From: PFJX01 sp040757575
GTDB lineage: Bacteria; Pseudomonadota; Gammaproteobacteria; Burkholderiales; Thiobacillaceae
DNA: 64,000 nt
Assembly (NCBI GenBank): GCA_040757575.1
Contig: JBFLXA010000002.1
Location: 124,001 to 188,000 of the forward strand
Direction: 5' to 3'
In this document: positions 36,775 through 44,682 of the stretch, piece by piece
How positions within the stretch are numbered: the stretch's first letter is position 1
How the letters are laid out: every line of letters starts with the position of its first letter
Notes under the pieces: generated by a model
The model's database searches: none
Seen by the model: the letters and a program-made list of their open reading frames with translations, nothing else
Told to the model about the DNA's origin: nothing
Program-made: the position numbers and the translations under genes

Positions 36775-37200
36775 TCAGCGGGGCGTTTGCAACTCCCCCT
36801 GGGGTACGCCCGGGGGCGGCAGTTCGGTCTGGGTTTCGCCCACCTTGCGCACGCCGACGATGAAATATTCGGTTTCGCCAAAGCAGGAGGTGGGGATGAA
36901 CTTGTGCTGTTCGTAGTGCAGCACCACCCGCTCCCCGGACAGGCGGTTGATCTTTTCCGCCACAGCGTCGTCCCGCACGCTGAATTCGAATTTCTCCGGG
37001 ATGGCGCCGGGCATGGTCACCAGGGCGATCTCCCCTTCCCAGGTTTTGCACAGCCAGCCCTTTTTGGAGAACTTCTGCACATAGCCTGCCCGTTCCCCTT
37101 CGGAATAGCTCCAGCTCAGGCTGAGCCAGGCCCAGCCCAGGGGCAGCAGCAAAAGAAGGGCCAGGGTGGCCAGTAGGTAGTGCACGACCTTGGATTGCAT
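36775..37200 (-). CDS. Single-pass membrane protein, unknown function
   Basis: 141 residues from the ATG at 37200 (MQSKVVHYLLATLALLLLLP), favoured by AGGGG six bases upstream; a second ATG two codons earlier is possible. A membrane helix at residues 6-27 is followed by a soluble domain of about 110 residues (KKGWLCKTWEGEIALV, FEFSVRDDAVAEKI, GETEYFIVGVRKV) ending in a Pro-rich tail. I recall similar conserved proteins in betaproteobacteria but no established function. It converges on bioA with 17 bases between stops. Confidence 0.7.
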   Translation of the reverse strand: MQSKVVHYLLATLALLLLLPLGWAWLSLSWSYSEGERAGYVQKFSKKGWLCKTWEGEIALVTMPGAIPEKFEFSVRDDAVAEKINRLSGERVVLHYEQHKFIPTSCFGETEYFIVGVRKVGETQTELPPPGVPQGELQTPR

Positions 37201-37384
37201 GTTCATCCCCTGTGGAGGTTTGCCGGCTGGAGGGCTGTGGCGGTTCATCATGGTGTAAATCGGGCCGGACCGGAACATGGGGCCCTTGCCCGGGGCAGTC
37301 AACCCCCGGGGAGGTTGCGGCGTTGATTCCAGCACGAAGACATTCCAATTGCCTGATCTGACAGTTGTTTTCAGGAATGGGGAT

Positions 37385-37442
37385 GTCCAGTAGCATCCCG
37401 ACCCGCAACGCGAGTTGTCTTTTTGCAAAAAGGAGATTTGAG
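37385..37442 (+). promoter_or_regulatory. Conserved leader of cytochrome gene 1 with 14-base palindrome
   Basis: 58 bases directly before the ATG align without gaps to those before the second cytochrome gene (37888-37945), about 48 identical. Both end with a perfect palindrome CTTTTTGCAAAAAG (here 37419-37432) that overlaps the AAGGAGA ribosome-binding site, so it could hide the site in a hairpin. Confidence 0.6.
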
Positions 37443-37745
37443 ATGAAAGCTGTATTGATCGCTGCCGCCGCTGCCCTGGCCCTGTCCGCTGGTGTGGCTT
37501 CCGCTGACGAAGCCATGGCCAAGAAGAACGGTTGCCTGGGCTGCCACCAGGTAGCTAAGAAAGTGGTGGGCCCGTCCTTCAACGATATTGCCAAGAAATA
37601 CAAGGGCGATGCCAAGGCTGCCGCCCATCTGGAACACGTCATCGTCAAGGGTGGCAAGGGTGTCTGGGGTGCGGTGCCCATGGCCCCCCAGCCCAAGGCT
37701 GCTGGCGATGCCAAGGCTCTGACCGCCTGGATTCTGTCTCTGTGA
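37443..37745 (+). CDS. Class I cytochrome c (c551/c552-like), copy 1
   Basis: 100 residues from the ATG at 37443, which is preceded by AAGGAG. Signal peptide MKAVLIAAAAALALSAGVASA sends it to the periplasm. Heme attachment motif CLGCH at 31-35 and axial Met80 (GAVPMAP). It is a small electron carrier of the c551/c5-like type, probably donating to terminal oxidases or denitrification enzymes; the partner is not encoded nearby. It is a close tandem paralog of the next gene, with the leader also duplicated. Confidence 0.93.
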   Translation: MKAVLIAAAAALALSAGVASADEAMAKKNGCLGCHQVAKKVVGPSFNDIAKKYKGDAKAAAHLEHVIVKGGKGVWGAVPMAPQPKAAGDAKALTAWILSL

Positions 37746-37762
37746 ATCTAGTGGTGTGCTGA

Positions 37763-37792
37763 AAAAGGCCGGGTTCGCCCGGCCTTTTGTTT
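37763..37792 (+). terminator. Intrinsic terminator after cytochrome copy 1
   Basis: AAAAGGCCGGG (37763-37773), TTCG loop, CCCGGCCTTTT (37778-37788), then GTTTG. Perfect 11-bp stem 18 bases after the stop codon, so the two cytochrome genes have separate transcripts. Confidence 0.9.
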
Positions 37793-37887
37793 GTGGGGTC
37801 CGGTAAACGGTATGTCCGGCTGTGCGTTAACTACCCCCGTGAATAGTCCAAATATCTGATCCATTGGACATTTCCAGGACTGGGGGA

Positions 37888-37945
37888 GTCCAGTAACATC
37901 CCCCGCCGCAACGGAAGTTGCCTTTTTGCAAAAAGGAGATACGAC
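37888..37945 (+). promoter_or_regulatory. Conserved leader of cytochrome gene 2 with 14-base palindrome
   Basis: Gapless counterpart of 37385-37442, with the palindrome CTTTTTGCAAAAAG at 37922-37935 overlapping AAGGAG. Conservation here exceeds what spacing and ribosome binding alone require, suggesting shared post-transcriptional or transcriptional control. Confidence 0.6.
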
Positions 37946-38251
37946 ATGAAAGCTGTAATGATCGCTGCTGCTGCTGCCCTGGCGCTGTCCGCCGGTGTCG
38001 CTTCTGCGGACCAGGCCCTGGCCCAGAAGAGCGCCTGCATGAGTTGCCACCAGGTGGCCAAGAAAGTTGTGGGCCCCGCCTTCAAGGACGTGGCAGCCAA
38101 GTACAAGGGTGATGCCAAGGCCGCCGACCATCTGGTCAGCGTCATCAAGAAGGGTGGCAAGGGCGTCTGGGGTCAGGTGCCGATGCCTCCGCACCCCCAG
38201 GTGTCTGACGACAACGCCAAGAAACTGGCCAACTGGGTTCTGTCCCTGTAA
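37946..38251 (+). CDS. Class I cytochrome c (c551/c552-like), copy 2
   Basis: 101 residues. Signal peptide MKAVMIAAAAALALSAGVASA is almost identical to copy 1. Heme motif CMSCH at 31-35, conserved HQVAKKVVGPAFKDVAAKYK, axial Met80 in GQVPMPPHP. The C-terminal half diverges more than the N-terminal half, suggesting changed partner contacts or redox potential after duplication. It has its own leader and terminator. Confidence 0.93.
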   Translation: MKAVMIAAAAALALSAGVASADQALAQKSACMSCHQVAKKVVGPAFKDVAAKYKGDAKAADHLVSVIKKGGKGVWGQVPMPPHPQVSDDNAKKLANWVLSL

Positions 38252-38268
38252 GCCCGCTTCCACGCGGG

Positions 38269-38295
38269 AAAAGCCGGGTTCGCCCGGCTTTTTTT
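38269..38295 (+). terminator. Intrinsic terminator after cytochrome copy 2
   Basis: AAAAGCCGGG, TTCG loop, CCCGGCTTTTTTT: GC stem followed by seven T residues, 18 bases after the stop. Confidence 0.92.
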
Positions 38296-38350
38296 ATGCC
38301 CGCTGTGATATAAAACGCCCTGATTTTTCAGGCCTTGCGGAGAGTTTTCA

Positions 38351-39499
38351 GTGAATTCCTTGAAATGGTTGGCAGGCTCGGTTCTGGTGAGTGCTCTGGT
38401 TGCCGGTTGTGGACAGCAGGCGGCAGAAAACGCGGAGACGGGTGATGTGGTGCGTATCGGCTCGGTGGCCCCCCTGACCGGTCCCCAGACCCACATTGGC
38501 AAGGACAACGAAAACGGTGCCCGCCTGGCGATAGAGGAGATCAACGCCGCCGGCCTGACCCTGGGGGGCAAGCCGGTGAAGTTGGAATTGCTGGGGGAGG
38601 ATGACCAGGCGGATCCGAAGACCGCCACCATCGTCGCCGACAAGCTGCTTGATGCCGGCGTGGTGGCGGTCATCGGCCACCTGAATTCCGGCACCACCAT
38701 CCCCGCTTCCAAGCGTTACCACGACGCGGGCATTCCCCAGATTTCCCCTTCTGCCACCGCCGTGGCCTATACCGCCCAGGGCTTCAGTAACGCCTTCCGG
38801 GTGATGGCCAACGATGCCCAGCAGGGCAAGGCCCTGGGCGAGTATGCCGTGGGCAAGCTGGGAGCGAAGAAGATCGCCATCATCGACGACCGCACCGCTT
38901 ACGGCCAGGGGCTGGCGGACGAATTCGAGAAAGCCGCCAAGGCCGTCGGCGGGGAAATCGTTGCCCGGGAGTTCACCAATGACAAGGCCACCGACTTCGC
39001 TGCCATTCTCACCAACATCAAAGGCAAGGGCGCCGATCTGGTGTTCTTCGGCGGCATGGATCCCCAGGGTGGCCCCATGGCCCAGCAGATGAAGCGCCTG
39101 GGCCTGGCCGCCAAGCTGCTGGGGGGAGACGGCCTGCAGAACATCAACTTCATCAAGCTTGCCGGCGCCGATGCGGAAGGTGTGATCGCCTCGTCTCCGG
39201 GCCTGCCCCTGGACGCCATGCCCGGCGGCAAGGAGTTCAAGGCCAAGTTCGAAGCCAAGTACGGTCCCATCCAGGTGTATGCCCCCTATGCCTACGACGC
39301 CGCCTACGTGCTGGTGGAGGCCATGAAGCGGGCAGACTCCAGCGAGCCCGCCAAGGTAGTCGCCGCCCTGGCCCAGACCGATTATCAGGGGGTGACGGGG
39401 CCCCTGAAGTTCGACGAGAAGGGCGATACCGTGGGGGGGGCCGTCACCATGTACGAGGTGAAGAACGGTGCCTGGACTGTGCTGGAAACGGTGAAGTAA
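38351..39499 (+). CDS. livK: Branched-chain amino-acid-type ABC importer, substrate-binding lipoprotein
   Basis: 382 residues from a GTG start with GGAG eleven bases upstream. Lipoprotein signal NSLKWLAGSVLVSALVAGC with lipobox LVAGC, then a periplasmic-binding fold of the LivJ/LivK family (VRIGSVAPLTGPQTHIGKDN; LAIEEINAAGLTLGGKPVKL; VAVIGHLNSGTTIPASKRY). It captures substrate and delivers it to LivHM. Family members bind Leu/Ile/Val but also urea, amides or aromatic acids, so the exact ligand is open. First gene of the livKHMGF series. Confidence 0.92.
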   Translation: MNSLKWLAGSVLVSALVAGCGQQAAENAETGDVVRIGSVAPLTGPQTHIGKDNENGARLAIEEINAAGLTLGGKPVKLELLGEDDQADPKTATIVADKLLDAGVVAVIGHLNSGTTIPASKRYHDAGIPQISPSATAVAYTAQGFSNAFRVMANDAQQGKALGEYAVGKLGAKKIAIIDDRTAYGQGLADEFEKAAKAVGGEIVAREFTNDKATDFAAILTNIKGKGADLVFFGGMDPQGGPMAQQMKRLGLAAKLLGGDGLQNINFIKLAGADAEGVIASSPGLPLDAMPGGKEFKAKFEAKYGPIQVYAPYAYDAAYVLVEAMKRADSSEPAKVVAALAQTDYQGVTGPLKFDEKGDTVGGAVTMYEVKNGAWTVLETVK

Positions 39500-39504
39500 C
39501 ACGC

Positions 39505-39569
39505 CGTTATCCCTGCGCAGGCAGGGGTCCAGACCGGTTAACTGGATTCCCGCCTGCGCGGGAATGACG
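39505..39569. repeat. REP/BIME-like inverted pair between livK and livH
   Basis: Two 28-base arms in opposite orientation (39505-39532 and 39542-39569) around ACCGGTTAA. The right arm contains CCCGCCTGCGCGGG and ends GGAATGACG; the left is its diverged reverse complement. I recall near-identical units as a very common dispersed intergenic repeat of beta- and gammaproteobacteria. It could form a long hairpin in the liv mRNA. Confidence 0.8.
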
Positions 39570-39578
39570 AACAAAATC

Positions 39579-40508
39579 ATGGACATCTTCACCCAGCAAC
39601 TCATCAACGGCCTGGTCCTGGGCAGCATCTATGCCCTGGTGGCCCTGGGCTACACCATGGTCTACGGCATCCTGGAGCTGATCAACTTCGCCCACGGCGA
39701 GGTGACCATGATCGGCGCCATGGTGGCCTTGACGGCCATCGGTGTGCTCATGGGCCTGAACCCGGAGCTGCCGGGCCTGGTGGTGGTGCTGGGGGGCGTG
39801 CTGGTGGCCATTCCGGCCTGCATGGCCCTGGGCTTCACCATCGAGAAGGTGGCCTACCGGCCCCTGCGCCACGCCCCCCGGCTGGCGCCTCTGATCACCG
39901 CCATCGGCGTGTCCATCATCCTGCAGAACGCGGCCATGCTCATCTGGGGGCGACAGTATGTGTCCTTCCCGCCCCTGCTGCCCCAGGGCCGGCATGAAAT
40001 CCTCGGGGCCCACATCACCGATTTGCAGATCTTCATCGTCGTGCTGTCCTTCGCCATCATGGGCAGCCTGTGGCTGCTGGTGGAACGCAGCAAGCTGGGG
40101 CGAGCCATGCGGGCCACGGCCCAGTCCAAGGAAGTGGCCCAACTGATGGGGGTGAACGTGGACCGCATCATCTCCGCCACCTTCATCATCGGCTCCGCCC
40201 TGGCCGCCATCGCCGGGGTGATGGTGAGCGCCTACTATGGCCTGGCCCATTACTACATGGGCTTCATGCTGGGTCTGAAGGCCTTCGCTGCCGCCGTGCT
40301 GGGGGGCATCGGCAACATCGCCGGGGCCATGCTGGGGGGTCTGCTGCTGGGCATCATCGAGGCCCTGGGGGCGGGGTACATCGGCGATATCACCGGGGGC
40401 TTTCTGGGCAGCCATTACCAGGATGTGTTCGCCTTCTTCGTGCTCATCGCCGTGCTGGTGTTCCGCCCTTCCGGTCTGCTGGGCGAGCGGGTCGCCAACC
40501 GTGCCTGA
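39579..40508 (+). CDS. livH: Branched-chain amino-acid-type ABC permease LivH
   Basis: 309 residues from the ATG at 39579 (MDIFTQQLINGLVLGSIYAL), which matches the family N-terminus. An earlier in-frame ATG at 39564 lies inside the repeat and is probably fortuitous. About eight membrane helices; the family motif FAHGEVTMIGAMVAL and the EAA-like loop ATAQSKEVAQLMGVNVDRI, which docks the ATPases, are clear. It forms the channel with LivM, whose gene overlaps by eight bases. Confidence 0.94.
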   Translation: MDIFTQQLINGLVLGSIYALVALGYTMVYGILELINFAHGEVTMIGAMVALTAIGVLMGLNPELPGLVVVLGGVLVAIPACMALGFTIEKVAYRPLRHAPRLAPLITAIGVSIILQNAAMLIWGRQYVSFPPLLPQGRHEILGAHITDLQIFIVVLSFAIMGSLWLLVERSKLGRAMRATAQSKEVAQLMGVNVDRIISATFIIGSALAAIAGVMVSAYYGLAHYYMGFMLGLKAFAAAVLGGIGNIAGAMLGGLLLGIIEALGAGYIGDITGGFLGSHYQDVFAFFVLIAVLVFRPSGLLGERVANRA

Positions 40509-41640
40509 GGGGGGCGGCACCTTGCCGAAGCTGCCGGGCCTGGATTTCCTGTACCGCAACCCCCGGCGGGCCTTTGTCCTGCTGGCGGTGTTGCTGGCCG
40601 CCCTTCCCTTCCTGGTGGGAGCCGGCCTGGGCAATTCCTGGGTGCGGGTGCTGGATTTCGTCCTGCTCTACATGCTCCTGGCCATCGGCCTGAACATCGT
40701 CGTGGGCTATGCGGGTCTTTTGGACCTGGGCTATATCGCCTTCTACGCCCTGGGGGCCTACGTCTATGCCTGGCTGGCCAGCCCCCATTTCGGCCTGCAC
40801 CTGCCCTTCTGGGCCATCCTGCCCATCGGCGCCGCCTTTGCCGGCCTGTTCGGCGTGTTGCTGGGGGCCCCCACCCTGCGTCTGCGGGGAGATTACCTGG
40901 CCATTGTCACTCTGGGGTTCGGCGAGATCATCCGCATCTTCATGAACAACCTGAACGCCCCCTTCAACCTCACCAACGGCCCCCAGGGCATGAACCTGAT
41001 CGACCCGGTGAGCGTGGCCGGGATGTCCTTCGGCCGGTCCTGGGAGGTGTTCGGCATGACCGTGCCGCCCACCTATCTCTACTATTACCTGTTCCTGGCT
41101 TTCACCCTGCTGGCCATCGGCGTGGCCATGCGCCTGCAGGATTCCCGCATCGGTCGGGCCTGGGCGGCCTTGCGGGAGGACGAGGTGGCGGCGGCGGCCA
41201 TGGGCATCAACACCCGTAACGTGAAGCTCCTGGCCTTTGCCATGGGCGCCACCTTCGGCGGCCTGGCCGGTGGCCTGTTCGCCGCCTTCCAGGGCTTCAT
41301 CAGCCCGGAGAGCTTCACCTTGTGGGAGTCCATCCTGGTGGTGTGCATGATCGTGCTGGGGGGCATGGGCAATATTCCCGGCGTGCTGCTGGGGGCCGCC
41401 TTGCTCACCATCATTCCCGAGGCCCTGCGCTATGTGGGCGACCTGCAACGGGCCACCATGGGAGAAGTGGTGGTGGACCCCTCCGATCTGCGCATGCTGT
41501 TATTCGGTGTGGCGCTGGTGGCCATGATGCTGTTCCGCCCCTCGGGCCTCTTGCCTTCCCGCCAGCGCAAGCGGGAGCTCACCGCCGAGGACGGCGTGGC
41601 CGAGCAGGAGCGCGCCGACCTCTACGACAGCAAGGCCTGA
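40501..41640 (+). CDS. livM: Branched-chain amino-acid-type ABC permease LivM
   Basis: 379 residues from a GTG at 40501 that overlaps the livH stop by eight bases; the frame is open further upstream but reads as the shadow of livH. Membrane helices include VLDFVLLYMLLAIGLNIVVG and YIAFYALGAYVYAWL; the ATPase-docking loop is WAALREDEVAAAAMGINTRN. C-terminal 35 residues are charged and cytoplasmic. It pairs with LivH. Confidence 0.93.
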   Translation: MPEGGGTLPKLPGLDFLYRNPRRAFVLLAVLLAALPFLVGAGLGNSWVRVLDFVLLYMLLAIGLNIVVGYAGLLDLGYIAFYALGAYVYAWLASPHFGLHLPFWAILPIGAAFAGLFGVLLGAPTLRLRGDYLAIVTLGFGEIIRIFMNNLNAPFNLTNGPQGMNLIDPVSVAGMSFGRSWEVFGMTVPPTYLYYYLFLAFTLLAIGVAMRLQDSRIGRAWAALREDEVAAAAMGINTRNVKLLAFAMGATFGGLAGGLFAAFQGFISPESFTLWESILVVCMIVLGGMGNIPGVLLGAALLTIIPEALRYVGDLQRATMGEVVVDPSDLRMLLFGVALVAMMLFRPSGLLPSRQRKRELTAEDGVAEQERADLYDSKA

Positions 41641-41642
41641 GC

Positions 41643-42410
41643 ATGGGGACATTGCTGGCGGTAGACGGTGTCACCAAGCGTTTCGGCGGCCTGAGTGCGC
41701 TGGAGGCTGTGTCCTTATCCGTGCAGGCGGGGGAAATCTACGGCTTGATCGGCCCCAACGGCGCCGGCAAGACCACCCTGTTCAACTGCATGACCGGCCT
41801 GTACACAGTCACCTCCGGCCAGGTGGTGCTGGACGGGGTGCCGGTGCAGAACCGCAAGCCCCACGAGATCGTCTCCCGGGGCTTCGCCCGCACCTTTCAG
41901 AACATCCGCCTGTTCGCCAATATGACCGCCCAGGAGAACGTCATGGTGGGCCGCCACGTGCGTTCCCGGGCCGGGGTGCTGGGGGCGGTGCTGCGCAGCG
42001 CTGCTACCCGGGCAGAGGAAAATGCCATCCGGGAGCGGAGCCGGGAACTGCTGGATTACGTGGGCCTGGGCCGCAAGGGCCGCACTCTGGCCAGCCATCT
42101 GTCCTACGGGGACCAGCGCCGCCTGGAAATCGCCCGTGCCTTGGCCACGGAGCCCAAACTGCTGGCCCTGGACGAGCCCGTGGCGGGCATGAACCCGGCG
42201 GAACGGCAGCAGATGGGGGAACTGTTCCAGAAGCTCCGGGCCGGGGGCACCACCCTCCTGCTGATCGAACACGACGTGAAGCTGGTCATGGGCCTCTGCG
42301 ACCGCCTGGCGGTGCTGGATTACGGGCGTAAGATCGCCGAAGGGGACCCAGCCCAGGTACAGCAGGACCCCACCGTCATCGCCGCCTACCTTGGGGGGGA
42401 ACAGTCGTGA
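41643..42410 (+). CDS. livG: Branched-chain amino-acid-type ABC ATPase LivG
   Basis: 255 residues from the ATG at 41643, two bases after livM. Walker A GPNGAGKTT, LivG-type ARTFQNIRLFANMTAQENV, a signature variant LSYGDQRRLEIARAL, Walker B LLALDEPVAGMNP and switch His in LLIEHDVKLVM. Energises import together with LivF; its stop overlaps the livF GTG by four bases. Confidence 0.95.
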   Translation: MGTLLAVDGVTKRFGGLSALEAVSLSVQAGEIYGLIGPNGAGKTTLFNCMTGLYTVTSGQVVLDGVPVQNRKPHEIVSRGFARTFQNIRLFANMTAQENVMVGRHVRSRAGVLGAVLRSAATRAEENAIRERSRELLDYVGLGRKGRTLASHLSYGDQRRLEIARALATEPKLLALDEPVAGMNPAERQQMGELFQKLRAGGTTLLLIEHDVKLVMGLCDRLAVLDYGRKIAEGDPAQVQQDPTVIAAYLGGEQS

Positions 42411-43114
42411 GCCTGCTGACGGTGAAGGGCCTCAAGGTGGCCTACGGCGGCATCCAGGCGGTGCGCGGCATCGACCTGGAGGTGGCTCAGGGGGAGTTGG
42501 TCTGTCTTATCGGTAGTAACGGCGCCGGGAAAAGCAGCACCCTCAAGGGGCTGATGGGCCTGGTGCCCCACGCCGGCAGCGTGCGCTTTGACGGCGAGGT
42601 CCTGAACCATAGCCCCACCCACGCCATCGCCGCCCGGGGCATGGCCCTGGTGCCGGAAGGCCGGGGCATCTTCGGCCGCCTGACGGTAGCGGAAAACCTG
42701 GAAATGGGGGCCTATACCCGCCGTGACCGGGCCGGCATCCGCGCCGATCTGGCCCGGGCGTATGACCTGTTTCCCCGACTGGACGAGCGCAAGAACCAGC
42801 TTGCCGGCACCCTCTCCGGTGGCGAGCAGCAGATGCTGGCCATCGCCCGGGCCCTCATGGGCCGTCCGCGCCTGTTGTTACTGGACGAGCCCAGCATGGG
42901 CCTGGCTCCTCTCATGGTGGCCAAGATCTACGAAACCATCCGCGCCGTGGCGGCAGAGGGCGTCACCCTGTTGCTGGTGGAGCAGAACGCCCACCTTGCC
43001 CTCCAGGTCAGCCAGCGGGCATACGTCATGGAGAGCGGCGCGGTCACCCTCACCGGCGCGGCGGCCGATCTGGCTCGGGATCCCCTGGTGCGGGCGGCTT
43101 ACCTGGGGGAGTGA
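42407..43114 (+). CDS. livF: Branched-chain amino-acid-type ABC ATPase LivF
   Basis: 235 residues from a GTG start. Walker A GSNGAGKSS, LivF-type LVPEGRGIFGRLTVAENL, signature LSGGEQQMLAIARAL, Walker B LLLLDEPSMGLAP and H-loop LLVEQNAHLAL, where Asn-Ala-His replaces the usual His, as in other LivF proteins. Last gene of the importer operon. Confidence 0.95.
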   Translation: MSLLTVKGLKVAYGGIQAVRGIDLEVAQGELVCLIGSNGAGKSSTLKGLMGLVPHAGSVRFDGEVLNHSPTHAIAARGMALVPEGRGIFGRLTVAENLEMGAYTRRDRAGIRADLARAYDLFPRLDERKNQLAGTLSGGEQQMLAIARALMGRPRLLLLDEPSMGLAPLMVAKIYETIRAVAAEGVTLLLVEQNAHLALQVSQRAYVMESGAVTLTGAAADLARDPLVRAAYLGE

Positions 43115-43127
43115 GGTACAACTATTT

Positions 43128-43165
43128 GTTGCGAGTTCGCAACGCCTGGATGGGGCCCATTCCAG
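43128..43165 (+). promoter_or_regulatory. Two consecutive hairpins between livF and the Met-rich repeat gene
   Basis: GTTGCGAGTTCGCAAC (43128-43143) is a perfect 6-bp stem with an AGTT loop, followed at once by an imperfect inverted repeat CCTGGATGGG/CCCATTCCAGG (43145-43165). No T run follows. They may end the liv transcript with Rho or form part of a leader. A further pair GGATG/CATCC flanks 43184-43203, just before a -10-like TATACT at 43205. Confidence 0.45.
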
Positions 43166-43271
43166 GGCGAAAGGAAAACATACGGATGTTCTAATGTTCA
43201 TCCCTATACTGCCTTCCCACGCAGTACAGATTCAAGTTTTCCTTTCTTATCAACCCCTTAGGAGTACACGC

Positions 43272-43928
43272 ATGAAGAAGCTGTCCGCCCTCGTTCTGGC
43301 CCTGGTTGCCCAGGTTTCCTTCGCCGACCAGCCCACCACCGACGCCACCGCCGCTGCCCTGCTGGACCCCGCCAAGGCTGCCCAGCTGGCCCAGGATCCC
43401 AAGGCTGCCGTTGCCGCCATGACCAACCTGATGGACCCCGCTACCTCCATCGCCCTGGCCCAGAAGTCCATGGACCCCGCCACCTACACCAAGATGATCC
43501 AGGCCGGCATGTCTCCCGACCTGATGAAGGTGTACGCCGCTTTTGCTGATCCCGCCGTTTCCATGAAGTGGCTGGCTGCCGGTATGGACCCCAACTTCTA
43601 CATGGCCGCCATGGCTCCCTTCCTGAACCCCAACATGTACATGAAGTGGGCGATGGCTCCCATGGATCCCCGCGTCTGGAACATGGCCATGTCCGGTCTG
43701 AACCCCAACATGTACATGAACTGGGCCATGGCTCCTCTGGCTCCCGCCAACATGAACCTGATGATGGCTCCCCTGAACCCCAACCTGTACACCCAGTGGG
43801 CCGGCGCTGCTGCTAACCCCGCCACCTACGGTACCTGGGGCGCCTTCATGAACCCCGCCACCTACGGCAACATCGCCAACCCCTTCGCCGCTTTCTTCCC
43901 GGCTCCCGCTGCTCCCGCCGCCAAGTAA
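43272..43928 (+). CDS. Secreted Met-rich protein of 12-13-residue tandem repeats, unknown function
   Basis: 218 residues from the ATG at 43272 (AGGAG eight bases upstream). Signal peptide MKKLSALVLALVAQVSFA. From residue 32 to about 205 the chain is 14 degenerate repeats starting at 32, 42, 55, 68, 81, 93, 106, 119, 132, 144, 157, 169, 182 and 194. All but the first are 12-13 residues long, and most follow [D/N]-P-x-x-[Y/M/S]-x-x-[W/M]-x-x-x-[M/L]. There are 24 Met, many Trp/Tyr, and no Cys or His. The Ala/Pro-rich tail is PAPAAPAAK. The [D/N]P start suggests a helix cap, giving a solenoid of short helices. Function and family not recognised. Confidence 0.85.
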   Translation: MKKLSALVLALVAQVSFADQPTTDATAAALLDPAKAAQLAQDPKAAVAAMTNLMDPATSIALAQKSMDPATYTKMIQAGMSPDLMKVYAAFADPAVSMKWLAAGMDPNFYMAAMAPFLNPNMYMKWAMAPMDPRVWNMAMSGLNPNMYMNWAMAPLAPANMNLMMAPLNPNLYTQWAGAAANPATYGTWGAFMNPATYGNIANPFAAFFPAPAAPAAK

Positions 43929-43949
43929 TTCCGGCGTAAGGTAGTGCTG

Positions 43950-43984
43950 AAAGGGCGGAACTTCGGTTCCGCCCTTTTTATTTG
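43950..43984 (+). terminator. Intrinsic terminator after the Met-rich repeat gene
   Basis: AAAGGGCGGAAC (43950-43961), TTCG loop, GTTCCGCCCTTT (43966-43977), then TTATTTG. Perfect 12-bp stem 21 bases after the stop codon, indicating an efficiently ended transcript. Confidence 0.93.
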
Positions 43985-44031
43985 CCCCAAGGGCGCGTGT
44001 TAATATTTCGGCGAATTCTTATTTGCCGAAC

Positions 44032-44682
44032 ATGATGCCGTTAGCCCGCAGCCAGACTGTATCGGGGCTGGTGCTGGCCACCTGCCTATGTTGCTCCCTG
44101 GGGGCCGGGGCGGACGCTACTCCGCGTTCCCCCGCCGACGGGGTGAAAACTTACGTCACCCGGCAAGGCAATGGCTGGTTGGTGGAGCGCCTGGCCGAAC
44201 CGGCCAACGACAGCCTGATGCCCCAGCGGCCCCTGATCTACCTGCCCGGATCCCAGGGGCTGAACGCCGTGTGGGAGGCCATGCTGGATGCCCGGGCCAT
44301 GACGGCCCTGGCCTCCCTGCCTGGCATCCAGCGGAACCCGGGCCAGAAGCTTTCCGATGTGATCGAGCCGGCCCAGGTGCGTAACTGGGCCGAGTTCATA
44401 GAGCCCGAACTGGCCTTGAGGTGGAAGCTACTCGCCGACCGGAGCGGTTTTGCCCGGGCACTGCGGGACCTGCCCGAAGCCGGGCTGGGGCGTGCCCATC
44501 CCCTGGTGCGCTGGCCGGAAGGGCGTAGCGAGGGCCCCGCCAATACCTGGCACAACGTGGTGACCGAAGGCGCTACCCGCGCCCTGAATGGTCAGCAAGC
44601 CTTGCAGGAATGGCTGACGCTGCCCTCCCCTGCCCCTGCCGCCAACCCGTGGCTGGGAGGCCTCAAGGGGTATCGCTACTGA
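44032..44682 (+). CDS. Secreted protein, unknown function
   Basis: 216 residues from the ATG at 44032; a second ATG follows directly, and neither has a clear ribosome-binding site. A hydrophobic signal-like stretch (TVSGLVLATCLCCSLGAGADA) precedes a soluble domain with VKTYVTRQGNGWLVERL, LNAVWEAMLDARAMTAL and NTWHNVVTEGATRALNGQQA. No known motif is recognisable. The last 20 bases overlap the convergent 3' end of the folate cyclo-ligase gene. A TAATAT about 30 bases upstream might be a -10 box. Confidence 0.7.
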   Translation: MMPLARSQTVSGLVLATCLCCSLGAGADATPRSPADGVKTYVTRQGNGWLVERLAEPANDSLMPQRPLIYLPGSQGLNAVWEAMLDARAMTALASLPGIQRNPGQKLSDVIEPAQVRNWAEFIEPELALRWKLLADRSGFARALRDLPEAGLGRAHPLVRWPEGRSEGPANTWHNVVTEGATRALNGQQALQEWLTLPSPAPAANPWLGGLKGYRY

